Positions 8,566-17,527 are shown, counted from the stretch's first letter. The stretch is 64,000 nt of DNA from Beduini massiliensis (GCF_000829905.1 NZ_CDPP01000004.1:334001-398000), one strand, 5' to 3'. Translations and numbers: made by a program. Notes: generated by a model not told the origin, from the letters alone.

Positions 8566-8593
8566 ATTCTAATCTAATTTATGTAATTGTCAA
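8566..8593 (-). promoter_or_regulatory. promoter of the thrS T-box operon
   Basis: TTGACA (8593-8588) and TAGAAT (8571-8566) are separated by 16 bases on the minus strand, placing the transcript start near 8559. Confidence 0.75.
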
Positions 8594-8630
8594 GAATTAT
8601 GTTTCACAAATCTTTTTCACTCTTTATTAT

Positions 8631-9179
8631 TCACTTCCCTTCGCTAAGATATCCTTGTCTTTTATAATAAGTCGTTGAATCCCACCATAAATTCTGATGT
8701 AAAAGTAAAAGTGATGGCACATACAGAATCCAAGTCAGATAAACATAAAGCACATTACCGTAGATATTGAATAACCCCACACAAAGATCACTGATTAAAA
8801 GAATAAAAAAGCCAATTTTCAAAGATGGATGTTTTTTCATATTCCCAAACAGCAGAAAAATGTAAATCGCTGATAGTTTAATGACGATCGGCAGTGGCAA
8901 TAATAGTCCAATACCGACAATATAATAGCTTTCGACGCCTAAGTAGACGCCTTGCATTAAAATAAAGAAATAAATTCCTAAAATCGGGTCTTGCTGGTAG
9001 GCTAAAAAATAGTCACCGACAAAAGTCAGGATCAATATAAAAGACTGCTTTTTATTTTTATGAGTAAAAGCAAGTATCATCAAAAAAAGTGTGATCCATA
9101 ATTTGTTCATATCATTTGTGATATCACATAAGATTAAGATTTCCAATAAAAAAAGAACCATGATTTTCACTATTTTCAT
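8631..9179 (-). CDS. integral membrane protein, YhhN/TMEM86-like
   Basis: The 182-residue protein has six to eight hydrophobic segments. The pattern FVGDYFLAY, a glycine-containing segment ending QGVYLGV, and a second ISDLCVGLFNI motif recall the YhhN/TMEM86 (lysoplasmalogenase-like) family, though the match is weak by eye. The start at 9179 lies 3 bases beyond the VanZ stop, making it the last gene of the 8631-13700 operon. If the assignment holds it would act on ether lipids in the membrane; otherwise it is an uncharacterised membrane protein. Confidence 0.5.
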   Translation of the reverse strand: MKIVKIMVLFLLEILILCDITNDMNKLWITLFLMILAFTHKNKKQSFILILTFVGDYFLAYQQDPILGIYFFILMQGVYLGVESYYIVGIGLLLPLPIVIKLSAIYIFLLFGNMKKHPSLKIGFFILLISDLCVGLFNIYGNVLYVYLTWILYVPSLLLLHQNLWWDSTTYYKRQGYLSEGK

Positions 9180-9182
9180 AGT

Positions 9183-9644
9183 TTAATTATGGTTCGTTCG
9201 TTTATTTTTTATACTATTGATCAGATAAATGATCGCAAAGCCAATCAGCATTCCCATTGAATCAATCAGTACATCTTGAATCTGTCCGCTGCGTCCGGGA
9301 ACAAACAACTGATGTAGTTCATCACTGCATGCATATAAAACGGTAATCAATGCAGCATAGCGATATGGTTTTAACGGCTGAAGTAAGATGACCGCTCGAT
9401 AAGAGAGAATGCCTAAAACAAAATAAGAAAACATATGCGCACTTTTACGGACTATAAATTGAAGCGTATCCATGATAGGCAAATGAATCAGATCGATCCC
9501 AATCCATTCGCCGATTCTTTCCAGCAGCTGACCACTGGTACCGCTTGACTGGTCACCATTCTGCATGGAAAACATAAATATGACAACCATCCATAGCATG
9601 ACCAGTCCAAAACGAAAATATATTTTTTTCTTATTCACAGACAA
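9183..9644 (-). CDS. VanZ-like family membrane protein
   Basis: This 153-residue protein has the VanZ signature: the FSMQ motif after the first membrane helix, RKSAHMFSYFVLG in the second, and DELHQLFVPGRSGQIQDVLI followed by DSMG. VanZ homologues in Firmicutes can confer low-level resistance to teicoplanin and lipoglycopeptides, but many chromosomal copies have unknown roles. Its ATG overlaps the end of the serine hydrolase gene by 14 bases, showing tight coupling in the four-gene operon. Confidence 0.88.
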   Translation of the reverse strand: MSVNKKKIYFRFGLVMLWMVVIFMFSMQNGDQSSGTSGQLLERIGEWIGIDLIHLPIMDTLQFIVRKSAHMFSYFVLGILSYRAVILLQPLKPYRYAALITVLYACSDELHQLFVPGRSGQIQDVLIDSMGMLIGFAIIYLINSIKNKRTNHN

Positions 9645-11466
9645 TGAGATCGCCCGCCTTTCCCATAAAGCCTATAAAGTCAATATCGCAGAGGTGATCA
9701 CAATACAGACTGTCATAGCTTACTTTTGCTTCCTTTTCCATGATCTTTATGCCAATCACGCGAACATGTTTTGGCTTTTTTATCTGATTTCGATGATCAT
9801 AACGGAACCAGCAAGTATCACTATCCATTAAAGCAAACGACTTAGGCATCGCTTTAAGCTGATCGCTGTTGATATAACGATAAGGCCCTAATTGGAAGCG
9901 GTCTTTATCTAAAGCAACAAGCGTACACATTTCCCGAGAATAATTACCCGGCAATTCGATAAACGAAGCAGCATGTTGTTCATCTATAACCCGAAGCGGA
10001 AATGGAAACAGCACTACTCCCAATGTTTCCAACATCGTTGGGGCAATGACCTGCAAATCTTGTGTATAGAATGTTCGCTGATCTATGTATTCATTCATTT
10101 TCAGATAATATTTCCCGGGAATTGACATTTTCTTTCCTGATTCCGGTTTTATTTTTTGTCCGATGACACTTCTTACTTCGGTATTTCCGTCTAAGTAAGT
10201 CACATACATATAGGTTTCATCATTTTCATCTATAAACCCAAAACGAGGGTGGTCAAAACCAAAAAGTTGTCCTTGATAAATATATTCTGTTTCTCTTTGA
10301 TCCAGACAGATTGGTGAAGTCAGTCTGCCAAGTTGATAATACGCGATAGTTAACTGCCCATTGATAAGTTGAATCTGATATACACGATTATCGGCACCAT
10401 AGATGCCTTCAATCTGTTTTGCTTGATTTGGAATCGGTAAGATGATCTTTTTCTGATTTTTTTCCAGATACATCTTCCCCAATTCCTTTGCCAAAGCGGT
10501 AACTCCCGATTCCTTAGAAGTGCTTAGCACCGCAACACTGAGTTTTCTTTTAGGCAAAAGATAAGCATAACTCATATAACCGAATGTTGCCCCACCCTTG
10601 GCGGCTGCCTGAAAGCCCATGGCTTCAAAATAAGGGAGTGCCACATGGTCGAAGCCTAAACCATAACCATTGGCATTAAGTAATATCGTTTTAATAGGAT
10701 TGACATACTGCTCGCGACACATTTCTTGCCAGCTTTCTTGGCTGATCAGCTGCCCATTGTTTAAAGCATCCATGAACAAACAAAGATCCTCGGCTGTACT
10801 GTATACCCCACCGGACCCAATGCCATTGACATACTCTTGATTAAAATCATGATCATAATCATTAGGAGCATGAGCATAGGTTGTTTCATCTAAAACAGCT
10901 CCCGGAAATTCCGTATCTTTCATTTTTGCGGGAGTAACTATGTAAGTTTGACAATAGTCTCGAAATGACATCTGACTTATCGTTTCAACCAGATATTGTG
11001 CTAACACAAAACCATCATTACAGTAAACACTGTACTTTCCCGGAACACTTTTTAAGGGAAGCTGACGGTACATTGCCAACATATCCGAAATATACTGCGG
11101 ATAATAATGATTTGTATATTTACCACGGAAAGAAGTAGAAGACAAACCACTGCTGTGATTTAACAGCATGCGCACCGTGATTTGACGATAGCGACAATCT
11201 TCCATAATAAAATCAGTAAGATACTCGCATACCGGACGATCTAATTCTATCTTATTTTGATCGACCAGCTGCAACAATGCAGCAGTGACAAATAATTTAG
11301 AAATAGACCCGATTGTAAAACGTGTATGGGCATCTACTTGATCTGGCAGATCACTTTGCCTTTTCCCATAGCTGTAAGAAAAGATCGGCTGATCGTGATC
11401 ATGAACGCAGACACTGACCGCTTGAATTTCTTTTTCCTGACAATATTTTTCTATGAAAGCTTTCAT
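9631..11466 (-). CDS. beta-lactamase-family serine hydrolase
   Basis: The 611-residue protein has a class C beta-lactamase/penicillin-binding-like domain in its first 330 residues, with the catalytic S54-I-S-K57 tetrad and Y148-C-N150. A GGATFGY element occupies the place of the third (KTG/HxG) motif. A C-terminal region of about 270 residues of mixed beta character follows; I do not recognise it. There is no signal peptide, so it is probably cytosolic, which is unusual for a peptidoglycan enzyme. Its ATG overlaps the stop of the TPR/WG gene by ATGA. It may be an esterase, amidase or D-peptidase. Confidence 0.85.
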   Translation of the reverse strand: MKAFIEKYCQEKEIQAVSVCVHDHDQPIFSYSYGKRQSDLPDQVDAHTRFTIGSISKLFVTAALLQLVDQNKIELDRPVCEYLTDFIMEDCRYRQITVRMLLNHSSGLSSTSFRGKYTNHYYPQYISDMLAMYRQLPLKSVPGKYSVYCNDGFVLAQYLVETISQMSFRDYCQTYIVTPAKMKDTEFPGAVLDETTYAHAPNDYDHDFNQEYVNGIGSGGVYSTAEDLCLFMDALNNGQLISQESWQEMCREQYVNPIKTILLNANGYGLGFDHVALPYFEAMGFQAAAKGGATFGYMSYAYLLPKRKLSVAVLSTSKESGVTALAKELGKMYLEKNQKKIILPIPNQAKQIEGIYGADNRVYQIQLINGQLTIAYYQLGRLTSPICLDQRETEYIYQGQLFGFDHPRFGFIDENDETYMYVTYLDGNTEVRSVIGQKIKPESGKKMSIPGKYYLKMNEYIDQRTFYTQDLQVIAPTMLETLGVVLFPFPLRVIDEQHAASFIELPGNYSREMCTLVALDKDRFQLGPYRYINSDQLKAMPKSFALMDSDTCWFRYDHRNQIKKPKHVRVIGIKIMEKEAKVSYDSLYCDHLCDIDFIGFMGKAGDLIVCE

Positions 11467-13700
11467 TCCTTCTTCCCCCTGTCATCTACTAAATAAAACT
11501 GATTTTGAAACGATACACATAAAAGATGTTCCACAGGCAGCGTTGCTGTTTGAAACATGAAAGGTGTCAACAGTTCCCCTTTTGCGTTCATATAGCCATA
11601 GCGATAGCCAACTCCGGCGATAATATGCTGTCCCTTACAGATCGTTAATGTATCATAGATAATCGGAATAACAAGCTCTCCGTAAATCGAATACATCCCG
11701 TAACAGCTATCTTTTTCTACCCGAACCAAATCTTCAAAGATTGGCAGCAGCTCATCATAAAGACATGGAATGATGGGCTTTCCACTTTCCGAAATAAGTC
11801 CCCAACCTTTTTTATTCAACACACGATAATACCCCTGATTTGCATCTTTTAATTGTTCCCAAATAAACTCAATCTTTATTTTTCCTTGTCCATCGATGAC
11901 ACCATAAGCATCATCTTTTTTTGCAATCAGATCATGATTCGCCCAACTTAAAGCCGCATATTCAAATGGAATCATTAGGTTTCCCTTTAAATCAATAACG
12001 CCATAATAATCCCCTTTTTTTACAATCGCCATATGTTCATGAAAGGCTTGAGCTTCATCAAAGCCCTGTGATAATAAAGTTTCCTTGTTTAAATCGCAAT
12101 AGTACCATTGTCCGTTCTTTTTTATTGGGACCATCCCCTCAGCAAAATCACCTGCTTCTTCCTCAAACACATACTGCTGATTTTCAAATTTAAAAATCGT
12201 CACAGGCCCTAAAACCAAGCGCTGATGATCATGATAAAGCTTAATATCATCATAAATAAGATCTAAAATAAGATTTCCTTGATGATCAATTAAACCGTAC
12301 AGATGCTCACCTTCTTGATTGATAATCGCATAGCCATGATGGAACATATACGTGTCCTGTCTTTTGGTTTCATCTATAGACAGATGAAGATCAATGACAA
12401 GTTGCCCCTTCTGATCAATAAAACCACCATGTTGATTCGTTTCTACATACGCCAGTCCCTCACTAAACTGATACACTCTTTCTAAATTTGGAATATCCAA
12501 TACAATCCCGGTATCGGTATTCCAACTGGCATTATAAAAAGACTGTGGCATCGCTTGATTGAGACGTCTTGCTAAAAGGCTGAGTATTCGATTTTGTGCC
12601 ATCTCTTTATTCAACATGAACCAGTCATATTCACTCCATAACTTCTGCAGTTCTTCATCTGTTGAAGCAATCGTATTGGCTTGTGATAAATAATAATAGG
12701 CTTTTTCTAAATCTTTTTTACCGTAAAGATATACACGAATATAATTTAAATAAATCCATAAATCTCTTCTGCCCTGTAAAAAGGCTTCATCTAAATAAAA
12801 CAATTTCTTATCATAATCTTCCAATAGACCATATAGATAAGCCAGTTCGCTTAATAAAAATAAATGGGTCGGATAAAGTAAATAGCCCCTTTCATAAGAA
12901 CGAATCGCTTCCTCAATCTCAAAAAGCTGATGATAGGCATAGCCTAATTCAATCCAAGTTTCTCCGTCACGATCGTTCTCTGCTATCTCTTCCAGCATGG
13001 CTGATGCTTCCCGATATTTTTCGATCAAATTATAATAGACACCAAAATGATAACAGACAAAAGCATGATGTGCGGGATATTCAGCAAGCATTTGCAAATA
13101 AGTATATTGATCCTCCATTGTTTCGTTTATTTCATTTAACGTAATGATATCTTCTAACAAAGTTTCATTCATCTCTAATTCTAATAAACGCTTATTCATA
13201 TTATTTGCTTCTATATAATGACCTAAATCACTGTAGGCATTCGCCAACTGTTCCAAGGTCCAACGGTCATCCGGTTTTAATTCCAGTCCTTCCAAGAGAT
13301 AGACAATACCTTCTTCTTTCATGCCTAATTTCAGATAAGTATAAGCCAGTTCACTATATATCCACTGATCTTCTCTTCCCAAATAAATACATTTTTCTAA
13401 GTAGGATAAAGCTTCATCAAACTGTTCTAAACGGTTGTAAGTCCACCCGATCTCACTGTACAAAGTAATGCTTTCGCTGACTTGCTGACTGGCTTTTAAA
13501 AAATAGGGTAACGCCAAATGATATTGTTCTAAAGCGTTGTAAAGTTGTCCTCTTGTAAAATTGAGCCAAATGGAATCCACCACAAAAGGAGCAATCGTTT
13601 CTAAATAATAAAGAGCTTCTTGATATTGCTTTTCTTTGATATATTGCTGCATAGCCTGCTCATATTCTTTCTTTGTTCTAAATAAAAAAGTTTCATCCAT
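11463..13700 (-). CDS. TPR and WG-repeat protein
   Basis: The 745-residue protein has two repeat regions. Residues from about 1 to 380 are TPR-like helical repeats (for example SEIGWTYNRLEQFDEALSYL and SELAYTYLKLGMKEEGIVYL). Residues from about 410 to 740 hold about eight WG-type beta repeats with the pattern YG-V/L-ID-x-x-G (YGLIDHQGNLIL, YGVIDLKGNLMIP, WGLISESGKPIIP and others). Such proteins are usually scaffolds or sensors of unknown ligand. There is no signal peptide or membrane segment. A GAAGGTGAG site precedes the ATG. It is the first gene of a coupled four-gene operon. Confidence 0.85.
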   Translation of the reverse strand: MDETFLFRTKKEYEQAMQQYIKEKQYQEALYYLETIAPFVVDSIWLNFTRGQLYNALEQYHLALPYFLKASQQVSESITLYSEIGWTYNRLEQFDEALSYLEKCIYLGREDQWIYSELAYTYLKLGMKEEGIVYLLEGLELKPDDRWTLEQLANAYSDLGHYIEANNMNKRLLELEMNETLLEDIITLNEINETMEDQYTYLQMLAEYPAHHAFVCYHFGVYYNLIEKYREASAMLEEIAENDRDGETWIELGYAYHQLFEIEEAIRSYERGYLLYPTHLFLLSELAYLYGLLEDYDKKLFYLDEAFLQGRRDLWIYLNYIRVYLYGKKDLEKAYYYLSQANTIASTDEELQKLWSEYDWFMLNKEMAQNRILSLLARRLNQAMPQSFYNASWNTDTGIVLDIPNLERVYQFSEGLAYVETNQHGGFIDQKGQLVIDLHLSIDETKRQDTYMFHHGYAIINQEGEHLYGLIDHQGNLILDLIYDDIKLYHDHQRLVLGPVTIFKFENQQYVFEEEAGDFAEGMVPIKKNGQWYYCDLNKETLLSQGFDEAQAFHEHMAIVKKGDYYGVIDLKGNLMIPFEYAALSWANHDLIAKKDDAYGVIDGQGKIKIEFIWEQLKDANQGYYRVLNKKGWGLISESGKPIIPCLYDELLPIFEDLVRVEKDSCYGMYSIYGELVIPIIYDTLTICKGQHIIAGVGYRYGYMNAKGELLTPFMFQTATLPVEHLLCVSFQNQFYLVDDRGKKE

Positions 13701-13761
13701 TTTCTCACCTTCTTTTCAATATCTCTATTATAAACATATCCCAGATTCATTACAAATAAAA

Positions 13762-13780
13762 AGGAAACATATCGTTTCCT
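13762..13780 (-). terminator. hairpin at the end of the 13779 gene
   Basis: AGGAAAC (13762-13768) and GTTTCCT (13774-13780) form a short stem overlapping the stop codon, followed on the minus strand by T-rich sequence. Confidence 0.5.
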
Positions 13781-14687
13781 AAATACCAAATCCGGTAATC
13801 ATGCCCATCAGATACACCCCATACAACTTAAAGAGCAGTTTATATCCGATTGATCCCATAATATAGATAAAACACATCAGTAAGAATGCAATGACACAAG
13901 ATAAAACTAAAATACTGAATAAGTGATCCCCGCTGACAATTCTTGATAAAACGAGTGTTTTAATAAACATCACACTGGCAAATATCAATCCACTGATAAA
14001 AATAAAGAGAATCAAATAACCAATGAAACCATTTAGAGGCAAAAGCAGCAATAAGCAGCCTGTGACAATAAACGGATCTAATACAATCCCAAAAATATTC
14101 GTTGCTTTCAGTGATCGAAACAGTGACACTTTATGCTTTTCCACCACCCCTTCTACCGCAGTCAAAACAAAAGCAATCAGCCATTGGAAAAGCAAGCTGA
14201 GAATAAAGACTGCCAGCATCATTTCTAAGAATGGTCCCCAAATCTGAAAATATTTTCCATAGCCAATATGATGTACAAATAACTGCATTTTGATAGCCAA
14301 TACAAATGGAATTAATGATAACACAAATGCATTAATGATACTTAAAAGAATATGGGTTTTAAAAGTGTAGCCAAAAATATGCTGGATGGCTCCGACATGA
14401 TCTTTCATAAAACTTCCGACATGTTTAAAGTAGTTTAAAGAAACATGCCCTACTTGTTTTCCGGTTTCATATAAGAGCTCGCTGACCGGTTTTTTCGTTT
14501 CCTCTTTGGCAGTGGAAACTTCAACCTCATTCTTATCTTCTGTAACAGGTTCTTCTTCTGTCTGAGCTTCTTGAGTTGTTTTACTTTCTTTTGTTATTTC
14601 CGTCTCATCTGTTGCTTCTTCTTTTAGATCCTCATTAAAATCTTCATTATCGATAGGATCTTGATCGTTTCTTTTATCGTCATCCAT
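13779..14687 (-). CDS. hypothetical membrane protein with acidic N-terminal tail
   Basis: The 302-residue protein starts with about 75 highly charged, Glu/Thr/Lys-rich residues of low complexity, probably disordered, followed by an amphipathic stretch and five or six membrane segments (for example LSIINAFVLSLIPFVLAI). I do not recognise a named family, although the five-helix bundle resembles Yip1/DUF-type membrane proteins. A strong AGGGAGG site precedes the ATG. It is monocistronic between its own hairpin and the divergent coaBC unit. Function is unknown. Confidence 0.65.
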   Translation of the reverse strand: MDDDKRNDQDPIDNEDFNEDLKEEATDETEITKESKTTQEAQTEEEPVTEDKNEVEVSTAKEETKKPVSELLYETGKQVGHVSLNYFKHVGSFMKDHVGAIQHIFGYTFKTHILLSIINAFVLSLIPFVLAIKMQLFVHHIGYGKYFQIWGPFLEMMLAVFILSLLFQWLIAFVLTAVEGVVEKHKVSLFRSLKATNIFGIVLDPFIVTGCLLLLLPLNGFIGYLILFIFISGLIFASVMFIKTLVLSRIVSGDHLFSILVLSCVIAFLLMCFIYIMGSIGYKLLFKLYGVYLMGMITGFGI

Positions 14688-14769
14688 GTTTTAAACCTCC
14701 CTATAAGTAAATCATAGCTAAATATCGTGTAAATTGAAAGAAAAAGATGTTCAATGAGAAGATTTTGTA

Positions 14770-14888
14770 TATAATAGAGATAGTTAAAAATGAATAAATG
14801 GCAAGACACATGGCATCTTTTACGAGCGATAGTGGTTCATTAACTTAGGCGTAAAGGGATGTTTACGCCATTTTTTATGGAGGTCATT
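14770..14888 (+). promoter_or_regulatory. candidate attenuator/riboswitch leader of coaBC
   Basis: A TATAAT box (14770-14775) is followed by a leader of about 105 bases. Just before the ribosome site lies a strong intrinsic terminator, GGCGTAAA/TTTACGCC (14848-14855, 14862-14869) plus six Ts. Upstream CTTTTACG (14817-14824) can pair with CGTAAAGG (14850-14857), an eight-pair alternative that excludes the terminator. An AATGAA/TTCATT pairing (about 14789-14794 and 14836-14841) would enclose the upstream segment. This is the architecture of a transcriptional riboswitch or attenuator. I do not recognise the sensor; pantothenate or CoA is the obvious guess. Confidence 0.6.
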
Positions 14889-16091
14889 ATGAAAAAGAAT
14901 ATTTTATTAGGTATAACCGGTGGGATTGCAGCTTACAAAGCAGCTGATTTAACCAGTCAATTAATGAAGCTAGGCTACGATGTCGATATTATCATGACTA
15001 GAAATGCAACTGAATTTATTGCTCCGCTTACCTTTGAATCCCTGACAAAGAAAAAAGTTTATTTAGATACTTTTGAGAGAACCACCGACGGAGAAGTGAA
15101 GCATATTGAACTGGCAAAAAAAGCCGATGTCTTTATGGTTGTTCCCGCTACCGCAAACATTATTGCGAAGATTGCTCATGGAATTGCAGATGATATGCTG
15201 ACGTCTACTTTTTTAGCGGCAACCTGTCCCAAGATTATTGCTCCGGCTATGAATACGCATATGTATGAAAATCCAATAACACAAGATAACTTAGAACGTT
15301 GCCGTCACTTTGGTATGACCATCATTGACCCTGGCAGCGGACGTTTAGCTTGCGGTGATTGTGGCAAAGGAAAACTTCCGGCTACAAAGATTCTGCTTGA
15401 TGCATTGCAGTTTGCTTTGGTGACAAATAAACCGTTAGCAGGTAAAAAAGTATTGGTGACTGCCGGTCCAACTCAGGAAAACATTGATCCGGTGCGCTTT
15501 ATCACGAATCATTCCAGCGGCAAAATGGGATACGAGATTGCCAAGATGGCACGATTATTGGGAGCTGAAGTGACTTTATTAAGTGGTCCCGTGGCGCTTT
15601 CAGAACCGATTGGCATCAAGATGCTTTATTTCACAACCGCCCAGGAACTATTTGAATTAGTTCAAGAAATTTTACCTCATTATGATTATGTTATTAAAGC
15701 AGCTGCCGTTGGCGATTATCGTTGTCAGGAAGTTCAGCCCCATAAAATAAAAAAACAGGAAGGGCAAATGACATTAACCTTGACATCTAATCCTGATGTA
15801 TTAATGTATATCGGTCAGCATCGTCTGCCTCATCAAGTGGTCTGCGGTTTTGCGATGGAAACCCAAAACCTGATTGAAAATGCTACTGCTAAATTATTAA
15901 AGAAAAACTGTGATCTGCTGGTTGCCAATCATTTATTGAGTGATGGTGCCGGATTTCAAACCGATACAAATATTGCGACGATTATTACTCCGCAATATCA
16001 AAAAGAATATGAACTGATGAGTAAAAAAGAATTAGCAAAGATCATTTTGGAAACAATGATTGACATTGAAAAGGAGAAAACATTATGCTAG
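14889..16091 (+). CDS. coaBC: bifunctional phosphopantothenoylcysteine decarboxylase/synthase
   Basis: The 400-residue Dfp protein catalyses two steps of coenzyme A synthesis: joining cysteine to 4'-phosphopantothenate (CoaB) and decarboxylating the product (CoaC). The N-terminal flavoprotein half has GITGGIAAYKAAD, the catalytic-His region HIELAKKAD, APAMNTHMY and the ACGDCGKGKLP active-site flap. The C-terminal synthase half has TAGPTQENIDPVRFITNHSSG and the KMGYEIA motif. The ATG at 14889 has a GGAGG site; an earlier in-frame ATG would lie inside the terminator hairpin. It overlaps coaX by 7 bases. Confidence 0.96.
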   Translation: MKKNILLGITGGIAAYKAADLTSQLMKLGYDVDIIMTRNATEFIAPLTFESLTKKKVYLDTFERTTDGEVKHIELAKKADVFMVVPATANIIAKIAHGIADDMLTSTFLAATCPKIIAPAMNTHMYENPITQDNLERCRHFGMTIIDPGSGRLACGDCGKGKLPATKILLDALQFALVTNKPLAGKKVLVTAGPTQENIDPVRFITNHSSGKMGYEIAKMARLLGAEVTLLSGPVALSEPIGIKMLYFTTAQELFELVQEILPHYDYVIKAAAVGDYRCQEVQPHKIKKQEGQMTLTLTSNPDVLMYIGQHRLPHQVVCGFAMETQNLIENATAKLLKKNCDLLVANHLLSDGAGFQTDTNIATIITPQYQKEYELMSKKELAKIILETMIDIEKEKTLC

Positions 16092-16876
16092 TGGCTATTG
16101 ATATTGGAAATACAAATATTACGATTGCTTTATTTGCGGGTAAAAAAATTATCGGCAATTATCGCCTGACAACGAAAATGCAAAGAACCAGTGACGAATA
16201 TGGTTTCATGCTGTTAAGCTTCTTTAATGCTTCTAATACCCCCATCGAAGATGTAGAAGATGTTATTATCAGCAGTGTTGTTCCTAAAATCATGCATTCC
16301 TTTACCAGTGCCATTATTAAATACCTGCATCATGAACCGATCATCATCGGTCCGGGCATTAAAAGCGGCATTGCCATCAAATCGGATAATCCTAGTTCTG
16401 TGGGAGCCGATCGTATCGTGGATGCAGCGGGTGCGTACTATACTTATGGGGGACCGGTATTGGTGATCGATTTTGGTACTGCCTCTACTTTTGATTATGT
16501 AAATGAAAAGGGAGAATTCCTTTATGGGATTACGGCTCCCGGTTTAGAAATCTGTGCTCAGGCACTTTCTTCACAAGCCGCTCAATTACCGGAAATTCAA
16601 ATCGTGAAGCCGGATACAATCCTCGCCAAAAATACTGTAAAAAGTATGCAGGCTGGAGTTATTTACGGCTACATCGGACTGACAGAGAATATTATCAAAC
16701 AAGTAAAAAAGGAAATCGGAACGCCGATGAAGGTCATTGCTACCGGCGGCTTAGGTCGTGTCATTTCTGCGGAGACAGACCTTATCGACGAATATGACAG
16801 TGACTTGACATTTAAGGGATTATACTTAATTTATCAGCGTCATTTAAAACAACTTGAGAAGAAAGCATCCCGTTAA
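16085..16876 (+). CDS. coaX: type III pantothenate kinase
   Basis: The 263-residue protein phosphorylates pantothenate, the first step of CoA synthesis. It has the type III hallmarks: DIGNTNI at residues 6-12 (phosphate-binding loop), VGADRIVDAAGAY, and VIDFGTASTFD. This class belongs to the acetate/sugar kinase/Hsp70 fold and, unlike type I, is insensitive to CoA feedback, so control through the leader upstream of coaBC would make sense. An AAGGAGA site precedes the ATG, which overlaps the end of coaBC. Confidence 0.96.
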   Translation: MLVAIDIGNTNITIALFAGKKIIGNYRLTTKMQRTSDEYGFMLLSFFNASNTPIEDVEDVIISSVVPKIMHSFTSAIIKYLHHEPIIIGPGIKSGIAIKSDNPSSVGADRIVDAAGAYYTYGGPVLVIDFGTASTFDYVNEKGEFLYGITAPGLEICAQALSSQAAQLPEIQIVKPDTILAKNTVKSMQAGVIYGYIGLTENIIKQVKKEIGTPMKVIATGGLGRVISAETDLIDEYDSDLTFKGLYLIYQRHLKQLEKKASR

Positions 16877-16887
16877 GGATGCTTTTT
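16862..16887 (+). terminator. terminator of coaBC-coaX
   Basis: AAAGCATCC (16862-16870) and GGATGCTTT (16877-16885) flank a loop that contains the coaX stop codon, and Ts follow. Confidence 0.8.
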
Positions 16888-16907
16888 AAAACTCAATTTC
16901 TGTTTTA

Positions 16908-16936
16908 TTGAAACTCAAAAAACTCAATGATATAAT
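16908..16936 (+). promoter_or_regulatory. promoter of the Cys-rich gene
   Basis: TTGAAA (16908-16913) and TATAAT (16931-16936) are spaced by 17 bases, about 24 bases before the start codon. Confidence 0.75.
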
Positions 16937-16959
16937 GTAACAAAGAAAAGAGGGATATG

Positions 16960-17403
16960 ATGTGTAAAGAATGCTATTGTGATGAGCCAAGAATCACTCC
17001 CCTGCTGCATCCGCTCGACTGCCTAAATCAGCATACACAATATATTTGCGGAACATGTGGTCGCTGTATTTGTATTGAACACGATCCAAAACGAGGGCTG
17101 CAAAGATGGAATTTTCCATTCAAATCATTGGCAATCGCAAAACTTTATTTACGAACTGCAGATTATACGATGAAAACCACTTGCGGTATTTATGAGATTA
17201 AAAATGATCAAGGCAGAAGTTCCTATAAAATCTTTGCTCACTTATCGGATCTGCAAGAATACTTATCTAAAAATAAAAACAAGCACTGTGAAAATATGAA
17301 GCCTGTTTTTCAAATGAATGCCTATCAGGAATATCCGCATACACAGGTAAGAAAACTTACCTCTCAAGAAATAGAACGCTATCTACAAGAACGCTCTTTT
17401 TAA
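16960..17403 (+). CDS. small cysteine-rich protein, probable zinc-binding domain
   Basis: The 147-residue protein begins MCKECYCDEP and has a second cluster CGTCGRCICIEHD near residue 31. The pattern suggests an N-terminal zinc finger or ribbon. The rest (from about residue 50) is mixed alpha/beta with no motif I recognise. The start at 16960 gives 5 bases from AGAGGG; an ATG three bases earlier would be only 2 bases away. It has its own promoter and terminator and so is monocistronic. Function unknown. Confidence 0.65.
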   Translation: MCKECYCDEPRITPLLHPLDCLNQHTQYICGTCGRCICIEHDPKRGLQRWNFPFKSLAIAKLYLRTADYTMKTTCGIYEIKNDQGRSSYKIFAHLSDLQEYLSKNKNKHCENMKPVFQMNAYQEYPHTQVRKLTSQEIERYLQERSF

Positions 17404-17425
17404 TCCAATGATGAATAACGGATAA

Positions 17426-17457
17426 AAAACGCCTTCTTGACTAGAAAGCGTTTTTTT
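17426..17457 (+). terminator. terminator of the Cys-rich gene
   Basis: AAAACGC/GCGTTTT, with inner TTCT/AGAA pairing, is followed by a run of seven Ts. Confidence 0.75.
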
Positions 17458-17527
17458 CTATCTCTTCTCATCATTCCTTAACTTTCCGTGTCTCTTTTTA
17501 TATATGCATGACAAAGTTATACATATT

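Noticed and set aside
12662-13144. 160-codon open frame on the plus strand opposite the TPR/WG gene
   Set aside because: It lies wholly within the TPR-encoding region, has no ribosome site and no recognisable motif.
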